NCBI GenBank assembly: GCA_002713145.1
Contig: PAVS01000014.1
Coordinates: forward strand, 186,001 to 250,000
DNA: 64,000 nucleotides
Direction: 5' to 3'
Source of the DNA: Halobacteriovoraceae bacterium
Lineage (GTDB): Bacteria > Bdellovibrionota > Bacteriovoracia > Bacteriovoracales > Bacteriovoracaceae
A program made the position numbers and the translations under genes. Shown piece by piece: positions 8,691 through 18,213 of this stretch (position 1 is its first letter; every line of letters starts with the position of its first letter). The notes under the pieces were generated by a model. The model worked only from the letters and a program-made list of their open reading frames with translations, had not been told where the DNA came from and made no database searches.

Positions 8691-10022
8691 ATGAAGTGGT
8701 ATCAAAAGCTGCATTGGAAAATTATTATCGGGATGGGATTAGGAATTGCTTATGGCTTTTTATCTTCCGCATTAGGTCTTAATAAATTTACCATGGATTG
8801 GATCTCTCCTTGGGGAACCATCTTCATTAATATGCTCAAGCTTATTGCTGTTCCTCTTGTTTTGACTTCACTTGTGGTTGGTGTGGCTTCGCTCTCTGAT
8901 ATTAGAAAATTATCGCGTATTGGTGGTAAAACTATAGCGATTTATTTAGGGACTACAGCGATCGCTGTTTCTATAGGTCTGGCAGTAGTTAATTTATTTC
9001 AACCGGGTAAGTCCATGCCGGAGGAAATTACCAATAGATTACAAGCAAGCTATGCTGCGAATGTAGAATCGAGCCAATCTGGCGTTGCCACTGTCAAAAA
9101 AGCAGGCCCCCTACAGCCTATTGTTGAAATGGTTCCACAGAACTTATTTGAAGCAGCCGCAGATAATCGAAGCATGTTGCAGATTGTTTTTTGTGCCATT
9201 CTTATTGGGATCGCTCTTATTCAAATCGAAGGCTCTCGCTCCAAACAATTGGTGAATATATTAGAAATTGCAAATGATGTTGTTCTCGTGACCGTCGATA
9301 TGATTATGAAGTTGGCTCCTTATGGTGTCTTTGCCTTATTGGCGAACACCATAGTCAGCGTCGCCGGGGATAATCCTAGTGAAGCAGCAGAGTTATTAAA
9401 AGCCCTAGGCTTCTATTGCTTTGTTGTTGTCTTAGGACTAGGCTTACACGCATTTGTCACCTTCCCGACGATGATTAAATTACTCACTCCCATGAATTTA
9501 AGAACCTTTTTTAAAGGGATCGGTCCAGCTCAATTATTAGCGTTTTCTACCAGCTCAAGTGGGGCCACACTACCTGTCACAATGGAGAGATGTGAGAACA
9601 ATCTCGGTGTATCAGAAGAGGTTTCTTCTTTTGTTCTTCCCTTAGGAACGACTATCAATATGGATGGGACGGCTCTTTATCAAGCTGTTGCGGCTTGCTT
9701 TATTGCTCAGGCAACAGGTTTTGATCTCACATTTGGTGACCAATTAACTATTATTTTTACCGCCGTTTTAGCTTCAGTAGGAACTGTGGCTGTACCTGGA
9801 GCAGGGATCGTTATGCTCCTGATCGTTCTAGAAGCAATTGGTGTACCGAGTGCAGGTTTGGCCCTGGTTCTCGGTGTTGATAGAATTCTCGATATGATTC
9901 GTACAACTGTAAACGTAACAGGGGACGCTGCTGTAAGTGTTATCATTGCTTCAGGTGAGAATCAATTAGGGGAGCCTGATGTGGATAGCCCTGAGCCTGA
10001 TTTTAAAATGAAAGGTAGCTAG
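8691..10022 (+). CDS. Na+/H+:dicarboxylate (glutamate/aspartate) symporter, DAACS family
   Basis: A 443-residue inner-membrane symporter of the GltP/DctA family. The hallmark first hairpin STSSSGATLPVT lies at about 285-296. The TM7 NMDGT motif follows (TTINMDGTALYQ), then the second hairpin (VGTVAVPGAGIVML), and TM8 carries the conserved DRILDMIRTTVNVTGD substrate-binding sequence. The Arg in DMIRTTVN suggests an acidic amino acid or dicarboxylate substrate. Likely driven by Na+ or H+. The ribosome site is GAGG, 7 bases before ATG. The 3' end overlaps the convergent gene by 4 bases. Confidence 0.93.
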   Translation: MKWYQKLHWKIIIGMGLGIAYGFLSSALGLNKFTMDWISPWGTIFINMLKLIAVPLVLTSLVVGVASLSDIRKLSRIGGKTIAIYLGTTAIAVSIGLAVVNLFQPGKSMPEEITNRLQASYAANVESSQSGVATVKKAGPLQPIVEMVPQNLFEAAADNRSMLQIVFCAILIGIALIQIEGSRSKQLVNILEIANDVVLVTVDMIMKLAPYGVFALLANTIVSVAGDNPSEAAELLKALGFYCFVVVLGLGLHAFVTFPTMIKLLTPMNLRTFFKGIGPAQLLAFSTSSSGATLPVTMERCENNLGVSEEVSSFVLPLGTTINMDGTALYQAVAACFIAQATGFDLTFGDQLTIIFTAVLASVGTVAVPGAGIVMLLIVLEAIGVPSAGLALVLGVDRILDMIRTTVNVTGDAAVSVIIASGENQLGEPDVDSPEPDFKMKGS

Positions 10023-10672
10023 TTTATTTCAGAAACTATTTTTTGACATTGCTCTTGGTTTTGCCCAGCAAGGCCAGAGCAACCAAAAGATTCAAAAGAC
10101 CAGAGATTATAATAAGTTGTTTTTAATTTATCATTAAATTCTAGCAGAGAGTTTTTCTCAACAGCAGCTGTTTTGCGAGAGATCTTAACTTGCAACTTTG
10201 AGCGATCAAAATTAAAGATGGTATCATTTTTTGCCCATTGGCTTTGACTTAAATAGATTCTCTTAGTGGTTTGAAGAAGAGGGTCTATAATGACAAGAGA
10301 GTGGAGAGTCTTTTTTCTAAAGTTAAAAAATAATTTCTTTATGCCATAGCGTCCTTCAATCTGGCCGAAGCGATTGGTATAAAAACTAAAATGAAACTCA
10401 TCGCCTAAGGTGGTGATCTTCTTTTTTTGCGTATTATAGTGAATGTCACAAGTGCCAATGACCTCATATTTAAAATCATTATGCTTGTCTGAAACTCTGT
10501 GTTTATTAATATTAATTTTATGAGCTATGATATTGTTTTCTTGAGGAGACTTAGCGCTTTGGCATATGATGGCACCAAGAGAATTTAGGTTCTTGTTATT
10601 AAACTTAAACTCATTAGCCTGAGCCTGGTGGATTAAAAAAAAGAGAGTAAAAATGATTGTGCTTTTTATCAT
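10019..10672 (-). CDS. secreted hypothetical protein
   Basis: A 217-residue exported protein. The signal peptide ends near HQAQA (residue 19). The mature part is rich in Asn and aromatic residues in an alternating pattern, suggesting beta-strands. Four cysteines are visible in the mature part (one near residue 37, one in TCDIHY, two close to the C-terminus at FGCSGLAGQNQEQC), consistent with disulfides. Not recognised. It is convergent with the symporter (4-base overlap) and divergent from the nuclease gene. Confidence 0.65.
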   Translation of the reverse strand: MIKSTIIFTLFFLIHQAQANEFKFNNKNLNSLGAIICQSAKSPQENNIIAHKININKHRVSDKHNDFKYEVIGTCDIHYNTQKKKITTLGDEFHFSFYTNRFGQIEGRYGIKKLFFNFRKKTLHSLVIIDPLLQTTKRIYLSQSQWAKNDTIFNFDRSKLQVKISRKTAAVEKNSLLEFNDKLKTTYYNLWSFESFGCSGLAGQNQEQCQKIVSEIN

Positions 10673-10774
10673 AGAGCTATTATGTCAAAATTTAAGGGCC
10701 ACAGCATTAAGCAGTGTAAATTGGTGAGGGGAGTGTCTAAATTTTAAACAATCGACTTCCAGAGGTGAAAGAGA

Positions 10775-11506
10775 GTGAAATCTGTGTCTAAGTTTATGAT
10801 ATTACTTATTTTATTTAGCTCAGAACTTAAGGCCAAAAGTCTTGAGTCCAAGAGCTTTGGGGATGTTAAGCCTTTGTTGGCCGAAATCTATCTCCCTTAT
10901 ACCCAGACTTTTTATTGTGGGTGTGAGTATCAAAAAAAGAGTATCAAAAAATGCCCTTTAAATACCAATAAATATAAAAAGAGGAAGAAGCGTTTAGAGT
11001 GGGAGCATGTGGTTCCGGCCCATGCCTTTGGGCATTCGTTTAAAGAATGGAGGGAGGCAAACACTCTCTGTCCCAAAAAAAACAAGAAGTATTCTTCTAA
11101 AAGACGATGCGCTAGAAAACTGAATCAAACTTTTAGGGCCATGGAAGCAGATTTGCATAATTTAGTTCCCTCGGTAGGAAGTATAAATGCTCTCAGATCT
11201 AACTATTCTTTTGCTGAAATTGACACTAAGATCAAACCCCTTTGTTCAAATGGTTTTAGACGCGAAAATAGAAAAGTAATGCCTCCGGAAAACAGAAAAG
11301 GCGATATTGCTCGTATCTATTTTTATATGGATGAGCAATACCCAGGCCATGGTGTTGTGAGTAATAAAAATAGAAAACTTTTCCAAGCTTGGGATTCCAT
11401 AGATCCTGTGGATATATATGAATGTGCTATCTATCATGCTAAGGTCAGTAAAGGAGCTCATGAAATAAGATCTCTTAAAGAAAAATGCCAAAAGTTGAAG
11501 GAATGA
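10775..11506 (+). CDS. endA: secreted endonuclease I (EndA/Dns family)
   Basis: A 243-residue exported DNase. A signal peptide ends near LKA (residue 20). The beta-beta-alpha metal catalytic motif is LEWEHVVPA (about 69-77), with the expected downstream ADLHNLVPSVGSINALRSN segment. Cysteines spread along the chain match periplasmic Dns/EndA enzymes held by disulfides. Start is GTG at 10775, chosen because GAGGTG lies 8 bases upstream. It probably degrades DNA outside the cytosol, for example prey or environmental DNA. The stop is one base before the next gene's ATG. Confidence 0.92.
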   Translation: MKSVSKFMILLILFSSELKAKSLESKSFGDVKPLLAEIYLPYTQTFYCGCEYQKKSIKKCPLNTNKYKKRKKRLEWEHVVPAHAFGHSFKEWREANTLCPKKNKKYSSKRRCARKLNQTFRAMEADLHNLVPSVGSINALRSNYSFAEIDTKIKPLCSNGFRRENRKVMPPENRKGDIARIYFYMDEQYPGHGVVSNKNRKLFQAWDSIDPVDIYECAIYHAKVSKGAHEIRSLKEKCQKLKE

Positions 11507-11507
11507 A

Positions 11508-13415
11508 ATGAGCAATAAATTTATACTTATCGTTATTTGTGGGCTATTAGGTTCATGCCAACTCATCCCAAGGGTGGGGCAGAAGGAAGTGACTCTTTAT
11601 AAACAATGGCATCTCTCTCCCCAGCATAATGTGCTAGATATACAAAAAGCTAAAAAGCTTCCTCACTACCAAAACCAAACACTTATTTATAAAGACTTAA
11701 AAAATAAAATCCAAAATAAGCAATTAGATGCGATTTTTATTGAAGGCTGTCAGGGGCGTATTTCTAAAGAATACAAAACGAAATTTAATGGTTGGAATAT
11801 AGCTCATTTAAAAGAATACAAAGATAAAAAAGAATTTGAGGAAATCCTAGCACCTATTGGAATGAAGCTTCATGTTGAATTTCCAAAGTTTCCTATTATT
11901 TGTTCAGATAACTATGAAGATATAGAGAAAAATTTAATTGCACTATCAAATATCAGGGCCTACTCAAGTTTTTATTTTAGACTAAAAGAGCTTAAACAAA
12001 AAGATAAAGAGAAATACAATGCTTATGCAGCAGAACTAGAAAAAATTGCTAAGACAAAATTAAAGGATCCTATCAATTATGCCAATAATATGGCCAAGGA
12101 ATCTATAAAGGAGTTCTATCACTATATCCATAAAAGGAATGAGTCTTTTGCACAAAGTATAAGAAGGTCTTCCTATAAAAGCTCTGCAGTCATTATTGGA
12201 GGGCTACATGCGGAGGATTTGGCAGCAAAACTCAAGCCAGCTGAAGTTAAGATAATAGCCATCAAAGGTTATCAATCGAATGAAGAAGAATTGCTTAAAA
12301 TGATTCAAAAAAGCTTGCAAACAACCAAGCTGATTTTATTTCAACTTCCCGCAGGTTTCGATATTGATAAGTTTCCTACTCAAAAGAAGATAAAAACAAC
12401 TATCATGACTGAAGATGAAGAGAAGATCTTGGCTTCTTTACTTTTACAATTTCAAATTCCATCAAAATTACTTGTTTCTGATTATGATCAAGATGGAATA
12501 AGAGACTTTACTTTCTCAACTCAGGGAGAGGATTTGGTGATGGCCGCAGAAGATGATGATTGGGATAATGATGGAATCCCTAATTTAATAGATGAATCTA
12601 TAGGCTCACTCAGTTTAAGGACTTCGCCTAAAAATTTAATTAAAAATGACTTACGAGCGCTTTCCACTGAGGCTGAGATTAAAAGCTATTTTGATCAACA
12701 AGATATTCAATTACTAGGAGTTCATGAATTACTTATTCTAACCATTTTTAAAAGGATGCAAGAGAAGCTTCAATTAGATGCTTCTCGAATAAAATTTATT
12801 ATTGCCAGTACAAATAATGATGCCTTTCAATCGAGTAACACTTTTTTTAGTTATAATTCGCAAAATCAATCTTTGATTTATTTTCCTGAGCATTTGAAAA
12901 AGTTTTTTCTTCTGGAGTATCAAAAACATTTTTCAGATCTCGTTATGGGGGAGTTTCTTAATGAATATGCCATACCAGTCATTGTTCATTCTTTAGGGCA
13001 TGAGTTTTATCATTCTTATCAAAGTGCAAATTTAAATACTAAAATCATTGAAAGTATGGTTTCCCAAAAGGAGAAAGAGGTGGAGAGTTTGTATCTTACG
13101 AAAGGAAGACTGAGCCGAAAAGTTATTCATAAAGAGATTATTCAATTTAAAGTTAGAAATAAAACCTTTCAACAATGGATGGTCGAATTTAAAAAACATG
13201 GGGATGATAAGGATACTCCTTTTATCATCAAACATGATTTACCTTCCATGTATGCCTTAAAATCAAAAGAGGAATTTGCAGCCGAAGTCTATTCAATTTG
13301 CTTATTCAATCAAGTATATCCCCAGGCCCATAAAAAAGAGAGATCACATTACTATGCTTCAAGCTTAGGAATAAATCCTCTCTTTAAATTTGAACAACTT
13401 GAATGTAGGCAATAA
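11508..13415 (+). CDS. lipoprotein: TraB/GumN-like region, Ca-binding loops, HEXXH protease-like domain
   Basis: A 635-residue lipoprotein (lipobox LGSC, Cys17). Residues about 25-250 resemble TraB/GumN proteins: early VTLYKQWHL, then DAIFIEG, and an IIGGLHAEDLAAKL motif at 229-242. Residues 324-360 carry two acidic repeats, DYDQDGIRDF and DWDNDGIPNL, like thrombospondin type-3 Ca2+ loops. The C-terminal third holds HEFYH (498-502) in a hydrophobic helix and a later KEEFAAEVYS that could supply the third zinc ligand, so a zinc peptidase is inferred. The three-part layout is unusual. It follows endA by one base and is probably in its operon. Confidence 0.6.
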   Translation: MSNKFILIVICGLLGSCQLIPRVGQKEVTLYKQWHLSPQHNVLDIQKAKKLPHYQNQTLIYKDLKNKIQNKQLDAIFIEGCQGRISKEYKTKFNGWNIAHLKEYKDKKEFEEILAPIGMKLHVEFPKFPIICSDNYEDIEKNLIALSNIRAYSSFYFRLKELKQKDKEKYNAYAAELEKIAKTKLKDPINYANNMAKESIKEFYHYIHKRNESFAQSIRRSSYKSSAVIIGGLHAEDLAAKLKPAEVKIIAIKGYQSNEEELLKMIQKSLQTTKLILFQLPAGFDIDKFPTQKKIKTTIMTEDEEKILASLLLQFQIPSKLLVSDYDQDGIRDFTFSTQGEDLVMAAEDDDWDNDGIPNLIDESIGSLSLRTSPKNLIKNDLRALSTEAEIKSYFDQQDIQLLGVHELLILTIFKRMQEKLQLDASRIKFIIASTNNDAFQSSNTFFSYNSQNQSLIYFPEHLKKFFLLEYQKHFSDLVMGEFLNEYAIPVIVHSLGHEFYHSYQSANLNTKIIESMVSQKEKEVESLYLTKGRLSRKVIHKEIIQFKVRNKTFQQWMVEFKKHGDDKDTPFIIKHDLPSMYALKSKEEFAAEVYSICLFNQVYPQAHKKERSHYYASSLGINPLFKFEQLECRQ

Positions 13416-13607
13416 AATCAAGTATTTTGGCTTCTTCTTGCCAATAAAAAATGTCATTAATCAATTTTAGTTTTATTTAGTGATGAGTTAAGTTATCAAA
13501 AATATTGAGTTTTTCAAAGCCACCAAGGCTTGGGGTGATAATTATTCTCAAGAGATTGAAGTTATACCTAGAATTTCCGAAAAGAAGTTGAGGATTAGGG
13601 AATAATT

Positions 13608-15116
13608 ATGAAAAAAATAAGCTTATTTATTACTGTCACTATGTTGTTGAGTTTTTTGGCCTACTCGAATCAAGGGTCTAAAAAAGTCGCTATTGTAAAA
13701 ATAAAAAGAGGTGAAGCTACTATTATCTCTCCAGATGGTTCTACCAGTGAGATTAATAAAGGGATGTGGCTCAAAGAAGGGGCCATAGTTAAAACCGGAG
13801 ATAAAAGTTTTGTAAAGCTCAGTTTTATAGATAAATCTTCTATGAATGTGGGTCCTAAATCTGAATTAAAAATAGAGAAATTTTCTAAAGATGATGCAGG
13901 GGTTATTAATGTCCTCACAGGGAAAATCAGATCGAAGGTTACTAAAGATTATCTCAATATGGAAAAAGATAAATCCAAGTTATTTGTTAAGTCTAAATCC
14001 GCAGTCATGGGGATCCGAGGGACAGACTTCTTATTTTCTACTAATAAGAAAAATGGTGCTACGACAGCAGTCCTTTTTGAAGGCTCCGTTGTATTTAATA
14101 AACTCAATAGAGGGGATGATCTAAGAGATCTAGAATCGATTGTAAACAAAGGGCGCAGAATAGAGCCTGGGCAATTTTCAGTCACAATGAAAGGGAAAAC
14201 GAAACCCACTGTTCCTTCTAAAATGAGCTCAAAACAAATTCATGGGTTAGAGAAAAATGAGGACTTCAAAACAACCGATGTTTCAAAGTCTAGTAAAAGT
14301 ACGAAGAAATCAGTCGTTCCTCCTGGACTATCCGGAGACGTTGTGATGGGATCTACTACTAACTTAAAATCTGAAGTTGAAAAAGTAATTAAGACTCAAC
14401 TTACTGGTAATAAATTAGAAGAAGCAAGTCCTGAAGAAAAAGAAAAAATGATAGAAGAATCTAAAGGGTTTGTGGCCGGGGATGATGTTAAACCAGCTGA
14501 TGGAACCGTTGTAGATGTTGATACAGGAATTATGATTCCACTAGGTAAAGACTCAACTTTTGATAGTAATACGGGAGAGTGGGTAAGTAATACAGTCGGA
14601 ACTATTGATACAGCGACTGGTGACTATCTCCCACCTGAAGGCTACCAAATTACCGATGACGGTAAAATGTTAAAAACAGATGAAGGGACAGGTGCGGTTC
14701 AACAAGTTGTGATCGAAGTTAAACCCGTTGATGAAGCACTTAGTTTAGATGAAGCTCAAGTGGTTGAGTATCAAGCTCCAGATCCGGCTTTATTAGAAGA
14801 GACAAAAATCAGTGGTGAAGATGATAAAAACTTAGTCGATGAGTTTGAGGCACTAGAGCAAGTAGAGGTCATTGAAGAAGATCCTATGGCGCAAACAGAA
14901 AGTGAAGGGGTTCAACCTGTTGAAGGACCAACTCCTGCTGGAACAAGTGAGGCGACAGTTGAAGAGGGAAGTCTAGAGAGACCACCGGCGCCTTCAGATT
15001 TATCAACAGCAGATCAGCTTAGTCAACAATTGACACCTCCTTCTGAGAAAACCCCAACGACGACGACTCAGAGAACGAGAACAAGACTCAGAATTAAAGT
15101 TCGAAAACAACCTTAA
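13608..15116 (+). CDS. secreted FecR-domain protein
   Basis: A 502-residue exported protein with signal peptide (cleavage near LAYSNQ). A FecR domain spans about 25-185: conserved VKTGDKSFVKL, then KSAVMGIRGTDFLF and AVLFEGSVVF. The rest is a long acidic, low-complexity region ending in an Arg-rich tail (RTRTRLRIKVRKQ). The domain is named after the iron-dicitrate signalling protein, but stand-alone secreted FecR proteins like this usually sit in envelope complexes. A strong terminator follows and a TPR/barrel gene begins about 110 bases later. The start is supported by a GGGAAT spacer before ATG. Confidence 0.85.
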   Translation: MKKISLFITVTMLLSFLAYSNQGSKKVAIVKIKRGEATIISPDGSTSEINKGMWLKEGAIVKTGDKSFVKLSFIDKSSMNVGPKSELKIEKFSKDDAGVINVLTGKIRSKVTKDYLNMEKDKSKLFVKSKSAVMGIRGTDFLFSTNKKNGATTAVLFEGSVVFNKLNRGDDLRDLESIVNKGRRIEPGQFSVTMKGKTKPTVPSKMSSKQIHGLEKNEDFKTTDVSKSSKSTKKSVVPPGLSGDVVMGSTTNLKSEVEKVIKTQLTGNKLEEASPEEKEKMIEESKGFVAGDDVKPADGTVVDVDTGIMIPLGKDSTFDSNTGEWVSNTVGTIDTATGDYLPPEGYQITDDGKMLKTDEGTGAVQQVVIEVKPVDEALSLDEAQVVEYQAPDPALLEETKISGEDDKNLVDEFEALEQVEVIEEDPMAQTESEGVQPVEGPTPAGTSEATVEEGSLERPPAPSDLSTADQLSQQLTPPSEKTPTTTTQRTRTRLRIKVRKQP

Positions 15117-15135
15117 TTAATTCTATAATCGATAA

Positions 15136-15170
15136 GAGGCCACTTTTTGACAAAGTGGCCTTATTTTCTT
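15136..15170 (+). terminator. rho-independent terminator after the FecR gene
   Basis: A 10-base-pair stem (AGGCCACTTT / AAAGTGGCCT, 15137-15146 with 15152-15161) around loop TTGAC, followed by TTATTTTCTT. It lies 20 bases after the FecR stop and before the TPR/barrel gene, so the two are probably separate transcripts or only partly linked. Confidence 0.85.
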
Positions 15171-15229
15171 GATAGCAATTCATTCATTTTTTTATATAAT
15201 TTCAATATATTAAATTGTTTGGATTATTC

Positions 15230-16864
15230 ATGACTAAAATTCTATTGCTTTTATTTTTTATCACTCATACTCATATCTCCTTAGCTGAAGTAGATACAAA
15301 ACAATCTACTAAAGAACTTATCGCTAATGTTTATGATGAGTTTGGGCGTGGGAATTACAACTCTGTTATATCAACTCTCGATATCATTCAAAAAAGACTT
15401 AAAAAAGACAGTGCCAATTATAATGAAATTCTTGGTCTGATAAATTATTGGCGGGGGATGAGTTACTCCAGGCTTAATGACTACGAGTTTGCTGAAAAAT
15501 ATCTTAAAGAAGCTATAGATCTCAATTATAGAACTCAAGATATTTTTTATGAATACGGACAAGTATTATATGTGTCTGACAAATACAAAAGGGCCAGAAT
15601 CGCTTTTAAACGCTCTTTTAAATCTGGCTATAAAAAAGGTGTCTCGCTTTATTATATTGCCTTTATTTCACAAGAATTAAATGATCATAAAAAAGCAGTG
15701 AGCTTTTATTCAATGATTGAGAAACTTCCGGAAGAAGAAAAAAAAGATGTGCTGCAAGCAGCTCGTATGCAAATAGGGGATATCTATCTCAAGAAAATTG
15801 AGAAACTACCTGATTCATTTAAAGACGTTGAAAAATATGTTATTCCCCAATACCAAAAAGCATTAGAGTTTGATAAGGAAAGTAACCTAGCCAAATCTAT
15901 AAAATTAAAAATTGAAGATTTGCAAAGAAGGTATGAACTTGTTCTTTTTAGAATGCGAAATGGACGACCTACTAACAGACCTCCTTACTATTTAAGGGCC
16001 AATTTACTTTATGGTTCTAATAATAATGTCACAGCTCTCCCAGAAGAAGATAAGGTCAGTGCCAGTGAAGAGGATTATGCCTCAACTTATTATAGTGCTG
16101 GTGTTTTTGGAAGATATTCTTTTTACCCTAATTCAACTTTTTCTTATGCTCCAGAATTCAATATTTCCACCACTCGATATTTCTCAGAGTCCTCTGATGT
16201 CTATGGGTTAGATAATTACTCGCTTAATGGGGCGATAAAGTTTAACTTTGAGCATATGTATAATAATGCTCCCGCTACATTTTTTCTCGATTTAGGCTAT
16301 ACTCACACAGCAGATGGCTCTGATGCAGCTCTTGAAGAGAAAAAAGAATTGGCTTTTGCCAGTAAAACCACGTCCATGACTGTCAGTGAGGAAGTGCAGT
16401 TTTGGCTGGGGAATCCCTCCGTTTTTAGATTTCAATACTCCCAAACTGTAGATGATGATACGACTCAAAATTTAAGCAATAAAGTTTTTAACTATGAGCA
16501 AATCGTGGCAGCAGGAAATACCACTCTGTTCTTTTTAACCAGTTATAATATGACAAGATATGATGAAGCTGAGCAAGACACTAGCGACAATAATGCTCTC
16601 ACTCTTCGTATGGATGCCATCTTCTTAACATTCTATAATCTATTCAACCCCTCTCTCTATATAAGTAATACCCAGACAAATTATATAAATGATGATGATA
16701 GAGGGACCACACAGCTTATGACTTATGGTGTGAATCTTAACCGACCTCTGAGCCGTAAATTCTTTATCACACTTGATTATAGTCTTTCAGCCCAAACGGC
16801 TGAAGATGATAGTGATAACTATGATCAACAGGTTGTAACTCTCAATCTCGATTATATTTACTGA
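15230..16864 (+). CDS. TPR-repeat outer-membrane beta-barrel protein
   Basis: A 544-residue exported protein. After a signal peptide (to about SLAEV) come several tetratricopeptide-like helices (about 30-250: NYNEILGLINYWRGMSYSRL, then AEKYLKEAI and ARIAFKRSF). From about 265 the sequence alternates polar and aromatic residues with Tyr/Asn-rich strands and ends in LNLDYIY, a typical outer-membrane beta-barrel C-terminus. This TPR-barrel layout resembles PgaA-like or SLAM-like porins. ATG at 15230 is preferred over an upstream TTG. It follows the FecR gene. The pair FecR plus TPR barrel suggests a secretion or surface-assembly unit. Confidence 0.75.
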   Translation: MTKILLLLFFITHTHISLAEVDTKQSTKELIANVYDEFGRGNYNSVISTLDIIQKRLKKDSANYNEILGLINYWRGMSYSRLNDYEFAEKYLKEAIDLNYRTQDIFYEYGQVLYVSDKYKRARIAFKRSFKSGYKKGVSLYYIAFISQELNDHKKAVSFYSMIEKLPEEEKKDVLQAARMQIGDIYLKKIEKLPDSFKDVEKYVIPQYQKALEFDKESNLAKSIKLKIEDLQRRYELVLFRMRNGRPTNRPPYYLRANLLYGSNNNVTALPEEDKVSASEEDYASTYYSAGVFGRYSFYPNSTFSYAPEFNISTTRYFSESSDVYGLDNYSLNGAIKFNFEHMYNNAPATFFLDLGYTHTADGSDAALEEKKELAFASKTTSMTVSEEVQFWLGNPSVFRFQYSQTVDDDTTQNLSNKVFNYEQIVAAGNTTLFFLTSYNMTRYDEAEQDTSDNNALTLRMDAIFLTFYNLFNPSLYISNTQTNYINDDDRGTTQLMTYGVNLNRPLSRKFFITLDYSLSAQTAEDDSDNYDQQVVTLNLDYIY

Positions 16865-17574
16865 TAGACTTTATTCGCTATTTGAATATTCTTTTCAATC
16901 TCAGTTTTGGTTTTTTGCATAAGTTCGGGAATATCGAGCTTTGTGAGAGTGTTGGTATAAATGGGATCACCAACGTGAATATGAATATGTCTTTTTCCAC
17001 CTTTCTCAAATTGCTTATAAACACAATACTGTGAAACACCAAAAGGAAGCAGAGGAATACCTGTTCTGATGGCCGTGTGGAAAGCCCCTTTTTTAAAAGG
17101 AAGTAGGTCTTTAGTTGGGTTCCGGTGACCTTCAGGAAAAATAATAATAGAAAGTTTATCTTCTTTGAGCTTTTGATAAACCTTATCCATAGCATTCATA
17201 GCTTTTTTATGATTTTTTCGCTTAATCAAAATATGACCACATAAAATATAAAATTGTCCAAAATAAGGAATAAGGCTGAGTTCCCACTTGGCCAGCAAAA
17301 CAATAAAATGAGTCTTTAGTGGGGCTACAGAAAGTATATCAAAATTATGCTGATGATTCCCGACGAGTATAGCTGGTCTGTGTTGAAAAATCTTTTCTTT
17401 GCCTTCAATAGTCAATTTCACTCCAAGGAGCTTGGAACAAACAAAGGCAAACACATTAAAAAAAAGAAGAGAGTTTTTAAGATTAAAAGGTCTCACTATG
17501 AGAACAGGAGTTAAACTGATCATGACCAGGAGAATAAGAAGTTTATATATTAGGTATCGTATTTGATAGACCAT
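16858..17574 (-). CDS. plsC: 1-acyl-sn-glycerol-3-phosphate acyltransferase
   Basis: A 238-residue membrane-bound acyltransferase that acylates lysophosphatidic acid at the sn-2 position to give phosphatidic acid. The catalytic HX4D is NHQHNFD (H74, D79), and the acyl-acceptor site is FPEGHRNPT (146-154). A hydrophobic anchor covers about 8-27. In the FPEGTR motif, Thr is replaced by His, a modest variation. The 3' end overlaps the TPR-barrel gene by 7 bases (convergent). Specificity for lipid A, phospholipid or ornithine lipid precursors cannot be excluded. Confidence 0.88.
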   Translation of the reverse strand: MVYQIRYLIYKLLILLVMISLTPVLIVRPFNLKNSLLFFNVFAFVCSKLLGVKLTIEGKEKIFQHRPAILVGNHQHNFDILSVAPLKTHFIVLLAKWELSLIPYFGQFYILCGHILIKRKNHKKAMNAMDKVYQKLKEDKLSIIIFPEGHRNPTKDLLPFKKGAFHTAIRTGIPLLPFGVSQYCVYKQFEKGGKRHIHIHVGDPIYTNTLTKLDIPELMQKTKTEIEKNIQIANKVYQ

Positions 17575-17581
17575 CTTTATC

Positions 17582-17610
17582 CAAATAAAAAGGAGAGGCT
17601 TGGCCTCTCC
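17582..17610 (-). terminator. rho-independent terminator after sodB
   Basis: Read on the minus strand, GGAGAGGC-CAA-GCCTCTCC forms an 8-bp stem followed by TTTTTATTTGG, 31 bases after the sodB stop. This isolates sodB from plsC. Confidence 0.85.
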
Positions 17611-17640
17611 CTATTTAACTTTCTATTTTAAAGTATAGAA

Positions 17641-18213
17641 TTAGAGATTGGAATTTACAAAGTCCCAATTAACTAAAGACCAAAAAGCTTCAATATACTT
17701 TGGTCTTGCGTTGCGGTAATCAATATAATAAGCATGCTCCCAAACATCTGCAGTAAGAAGGGCTTTTTTTCCATGCTTCATTGGTGTGTCAGCATCATCA
17801 GTATTGAAAATTTCTAACTCACCATTATTGTCTACCAGCCAAGTCCAACCAGATCCAAAGTTTCCTCCAGCAGCATTGGAGAATTCATCTTTAAACTTAT
17901 CAAATGATCCCCATTTCGCCGTTATCTTCTCAGCGATGGCACCTGTGGCTTCGCCCCCAGCATTAGGCGCTAAACAGTTCCAATAGAAGGTATGATTCCA
18001 AACTTGAGCAGCATTATTGAAGAGTCCACCTTCAGACTTCATTACGATGTCCTCAAGTGACATACTTTCATATTCTGTACCTGGAATGGCTTTGTTTAAT
18101 TTCTCTACATAAGCGTTGTGATGCTTTCCGTAGTGATACTCAATAGTTTCTTTTGAGATATGCGGTTCAAGTGCATCTTGCGCCCATGGCAGTTCAGGTA
18201 GTTTGTGTTCCAT
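17641..18213 (-). CDS. sodB: superoxide dismutase, iron type
   Basis: A 190-residue cytosolic superoxide dismutase. Metal ligands are H27, H74, D156 and H160. Gln70 in NNAAQVWNHTFYW and the NAGGEATG segment are features of the iron-type enzyme, as in E. coli SodB. The active-site GNFGSGWTWLV is at 118-127. It is preceded by the ribosome site GAGGAG 7 bases before ATG and followed by its own terminator, so it is monocistronic. It shares a 187-base divergent intergenic region with the LPP20 operon. No convincing Fur box was found there by eye. Confidence 0.96.
   Translation of the reverse strand: MEHKLPELPWAQDALEPHISKETIEYHYGKHHNAYVEKLNKAIPGTEYESMSLEDIVMKSEGGLFNNAAQVWNHTFYWNCLAPNAGGEATGAIAEKITAKWGSFDKFKDEFSNAAGGNFGSGWTWLVDNNGELEIFNTDDADTPMKHGKKALLTADVWEHAYYIDYRNARPKYIEAFWSLVNWDFVNSNL

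Noticed and set aside
13500..13607. Possible cyclic-di-GMP (GEMM) riboswitch before the FecR gene (AAAGCCACCAAGGCTT)
   Set aside because: Only one short hairpin matches; the conserved GCAAACC and second-helix segments of GEMM are absent. An in-frame protein-like stretch here also lacks a start codon.
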